Source: UBA1361 sp041656375 (GTDB taxonomy: Bacteria > Bacillota_I > Bacilli_A > RFN20 > CAG-826). From it: a DNA stretch of 64,000 nt. The translations under genes were made by a program, and so were the position numbers. This document shows, one piece after another, positions 62,549-64,000 of the stretch. The DNA lies in NCBI GenBank assembly GCA_964410505.1, contig CAYPGR010000005.1, positions 16,924-80,923 on the forward strand, written 5' to 3'. Under the pieces are notes generated by a model. The model was given only the letters and a program-made list of their open reading frames with translations. It was not told the origin of the DNA and did no database searches. Positions within the stretch are counted from its first letter, which is position 1. Every line of letters starts with the position of its first letter.

Positions 62549-64000
62549 GTTGATACCTTTCTGCACTCGAAACAATGAGTTGGAGCTCGTCATCTTTCTT
62601 TTCAATTGTCGCGATGATGATGTAGATGTCCCCGATAATGAGGGGTGTTGTGATGGTTTGTAAGGCCCGGGGGAAGATGACAAGGTTGAGTGTGTTTTCA
62701 TAGTCACTCATCGACGCAAACGCCATCAGATCGCCCCGCTTCGTTTTAATTTGACGATATGAGGTGATGATGCCAAAGGTTTTGACAGTGCCGTTTTCTT
62801 TGACTAATATTTCCTTTAATGGGTGCGTGTCGACAATTTTGATATAGTCGAGGGGGTTACTCGATAAAGGAAATCTAAGACGTGATACTTCTTCATTAAT
62901 ACGAATTTGGCGATTTTCTTCAATCGGTGCGATGAGAATTGACTTTAAGGCATTTTCGTCATTAAATAACCCGATTTCAAGGGTTGGGATGTATGTAAGA
63001 AGCATTGTTTTAAGGAGCGCACGATTTGATTCCCAGCGATCAAGAGCCCCCGCTTCAATAAGGGCCTGCAGTTCATTTTCACTAATGCCCGCATTATAAG
63101 TGCGGAAGAAGAAGTCTTGAACACTTGAAAATGGTTCTTCGAGCCGCAAGGCAATGATTTTATGGACACTTTCGCTATTCACCCCAACAATCGCACTAAG
63201 CGGGAATAGCAATCCGTTTTCATGAGTCACAAACTCGGTCGATGAATGATTAATGTCAGGGCCAAGAATTGCAATATTGAGGGCCGTTAGTTCGCTGCGC
63301 ACTAATGCAAACTTTTTAGGATCATTAATCATATTTTTGAGTAGTTCACGATAAAATTCATGCGGGTAATACGTTTTTAAATAGGCAAGTGCCATCGTTG
63401 TCATCGCATAAACAACCGAATGGCTTTTGTTAAATCCGTAATCAGCAAATTTTAAGATATCGTTAAATACTTTTTCGCTTTCATTTAATGAGAAGCCTTT
63501 CGCTTTTGCGCCTTCAAGAAAATGTTTCTTTTGATTGATAATGATTTTTTCGTCTTTTTTACTAATGGCGCGGCGGAGTAAGTCGGCTTCCGCTAATGAA
63601 AAACCGGCCATTGCGGTAACGACTTGCATGATTTGTTCTTGAAAAATCATGATACCGTAAGTTGGACCAAGAATACGCTTAAAATCATCATTCAGATAGG
63701 TTACGTTTATTTCACCACGCTTTGCTTGCGCGTAATCATTAATGTATTGCATCGGGCCCGGTCGATATAAGGCGAGCAAGGCTGAGACATCATCAAACGA
63801 TGACGGTTTAATCTCTTTAATCGCTTTGCGCATCCCGTCACTTTCAAGTTGAAAGAGGCCGCTTGTGAGACCTTCACGAATAACTTCATAAATGTGAGGA
63901 TCGTGGAAGTTAAGTTGATAATAATCGAGGTTTACGCCGTGCACTTCTCTTACTAAATTGATGATGTTTTGAATGAAGGTGAGATTACTAAGGCCGAGAA
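62541..64000 (-). CDS. dnaE: DNA polymerase III alpha subunit DnaE (C-terminal part, cut by window edge)
   Basis: About 486 codons of the 3' part of dnaE; the frame runs open to 64000, so the gene continues outside. The visible part has the palm/finger-tail segment LGLSNLTFIQNI, GLFQLESDGMRKA, LYRPGPMQYI, YGIMIFQEQIMQV, FNKSHSVVYAM (conserved NKSH), then the helix-hairpin-helix and C-terminal OB domain. In Bacilli DnaE works with PolC and resides upstream of other genes like pfkA; here it leads into polA by an 8-bp overlap. The PHP domain is outside the window. Confidence 0.92.
   Translation of the reverse strand, partial: LGLSNLTFIQNIINLVREVHGVNLDYYQLNFHDPHIYEVIREGLTSGLFQLESDGMRKAIKEIKPSSFDDVSALLALYRPGPMQYINDYAQAKRGEINVTYLNDDFKRILGPTYGIMIFQEQIMQVVTAMAGFSLAEADLLRRAISKKDEKIIINQKKHFLEGAKAKGFSLNESEKVFNDILKFADYGFNKSHSVVYAMTTMALAYLKTYYPHEFYRELLKNMINDPKKFALVRSELTALNIAILGPDINHSSTEFVTHENGLLFPLSAIVGVNSESVHKIIALRLEEPFSSVQDFFFRTYNAGISENELQALIEAGALDRWESNRALLKTMLLTYIPTLEIGLFNDENALKSILIAPIEENRQIRINEEVSRLRFPLSSNPLDYIKIVDTHPLKEILVKENGTVKTFGIITSYRQIKTKRGDLMAFASMSDYENTLNLVIFPRALQTITTPLIIGDIYIIIATIEKKDDELQLIVSSAERYQHD

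Noticed and set aside
62549..62707. N-terminal extension of polA
   Set aside because: It overlaps dnaE; the exonuclease domain starts right at ATG 62548, which has a ribosome binding site.

Overview
The window reads as a compact chromosome segment from a low-GC member of the Bacilli / Tenericutes-related lineage. Evidence includes gene order typical of Firmicutes (priA ... rsmB-rlmN-prpC-prkC-rsgA-rpe; ezrA-cysteine desulfurase-thiI; infC-rpmI-rplT with its leader; polA-mutM-coaE; ccpA/tyrS/rpsD as neighbours), T-box leaders in front of leuS and thrS, AGGAGG-type ribosome binding sites, and an EzrA homologue. TGA is used as a stop (jetB, rsgA and dnaE end in TGA), so this is not a code-4 mollicute. 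Several genes are reduced relative to walled Firmicutes: PrkC has no membrane segment or PASTA domains, RsmB has lost its catalytic motifs, and def/fmt are missing from their usual place. This would fit a lineage near the Acholeplasmatales/Izemoplasmatales, but sequence alone does not settle it.

Layout. 1-2.3 kb: end of pyrophosphatase, trmL, rqcH. 2.3-11.6 kb: gmk, priA, then the translation/signalling cluster rsmB-rlmN-prpC-prkC-rsgA-rpe and a membrane protein. 11.7-14 kb: rpmB and small membrane/unknown genes. 14-24 kb: a Wadjet-like SMC complex (jetA-jetB-jetC, no jetD), a membrane protein, then glgC-glgD-glgA for glycogen, all packed head to tail. 24-32 kb: T-box-leuS, coaX, an ECF transporter S component fused to a PepV-type dipeptidase, trmB, an M42 peptidase and pncB. 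32-38 kb: a CcpA-like regulator with a palindrome inside its promoter, tyrS, rpsD, and the ferrous-iron genes feoA-feoB plus a tiny Cys-rich partner. 38-44.5 kb: four secreted lipoproteins built from BIG2 Ig-like domains, OB-like domains and a ComEC-type metallo-beta-lactamase. 44.9-50.3 kb: ezrA, cysteine desulfurase, thiI, and rplT-rpmI-infC. 50.3-56.4 kb: sodA, thrS with a T-box, and a glycolytic operon pfkA-pyk-ROK kinase. 56.5-64 kb: dnaB-like and dnaI primosome genes, a MutM-CoaE fusion, polA and the end of dnaE.

How the genes work together. Sugar metabolism is represented by the pfkA-pyk-ROK operon, ADP-glucose and glycogen synthesis, rpe and a CcpA-like regulator. Cofactor supply is represented by the CoaX homologue, the vitamin-type S component, the CoaE half of the fusion, and pncB. 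Replication and repair genes form one cluster at the right end. The lipoprotein cluster suggests an extracellular polymer (possibly nucleic acid) binding and hydrolysing surface system. The most unusual elements are the JetABC complex without its nuclease, the S-component/peptidase fusion next to an altered CoaX, the MutM-CoaE fusion, the dead RsmB, the altered Walker motifs of DnaI, and an ultrashort leucine T-box. No phage, CRISPR array, complete insertion sequence, rRNA or tRNA gene was seen.
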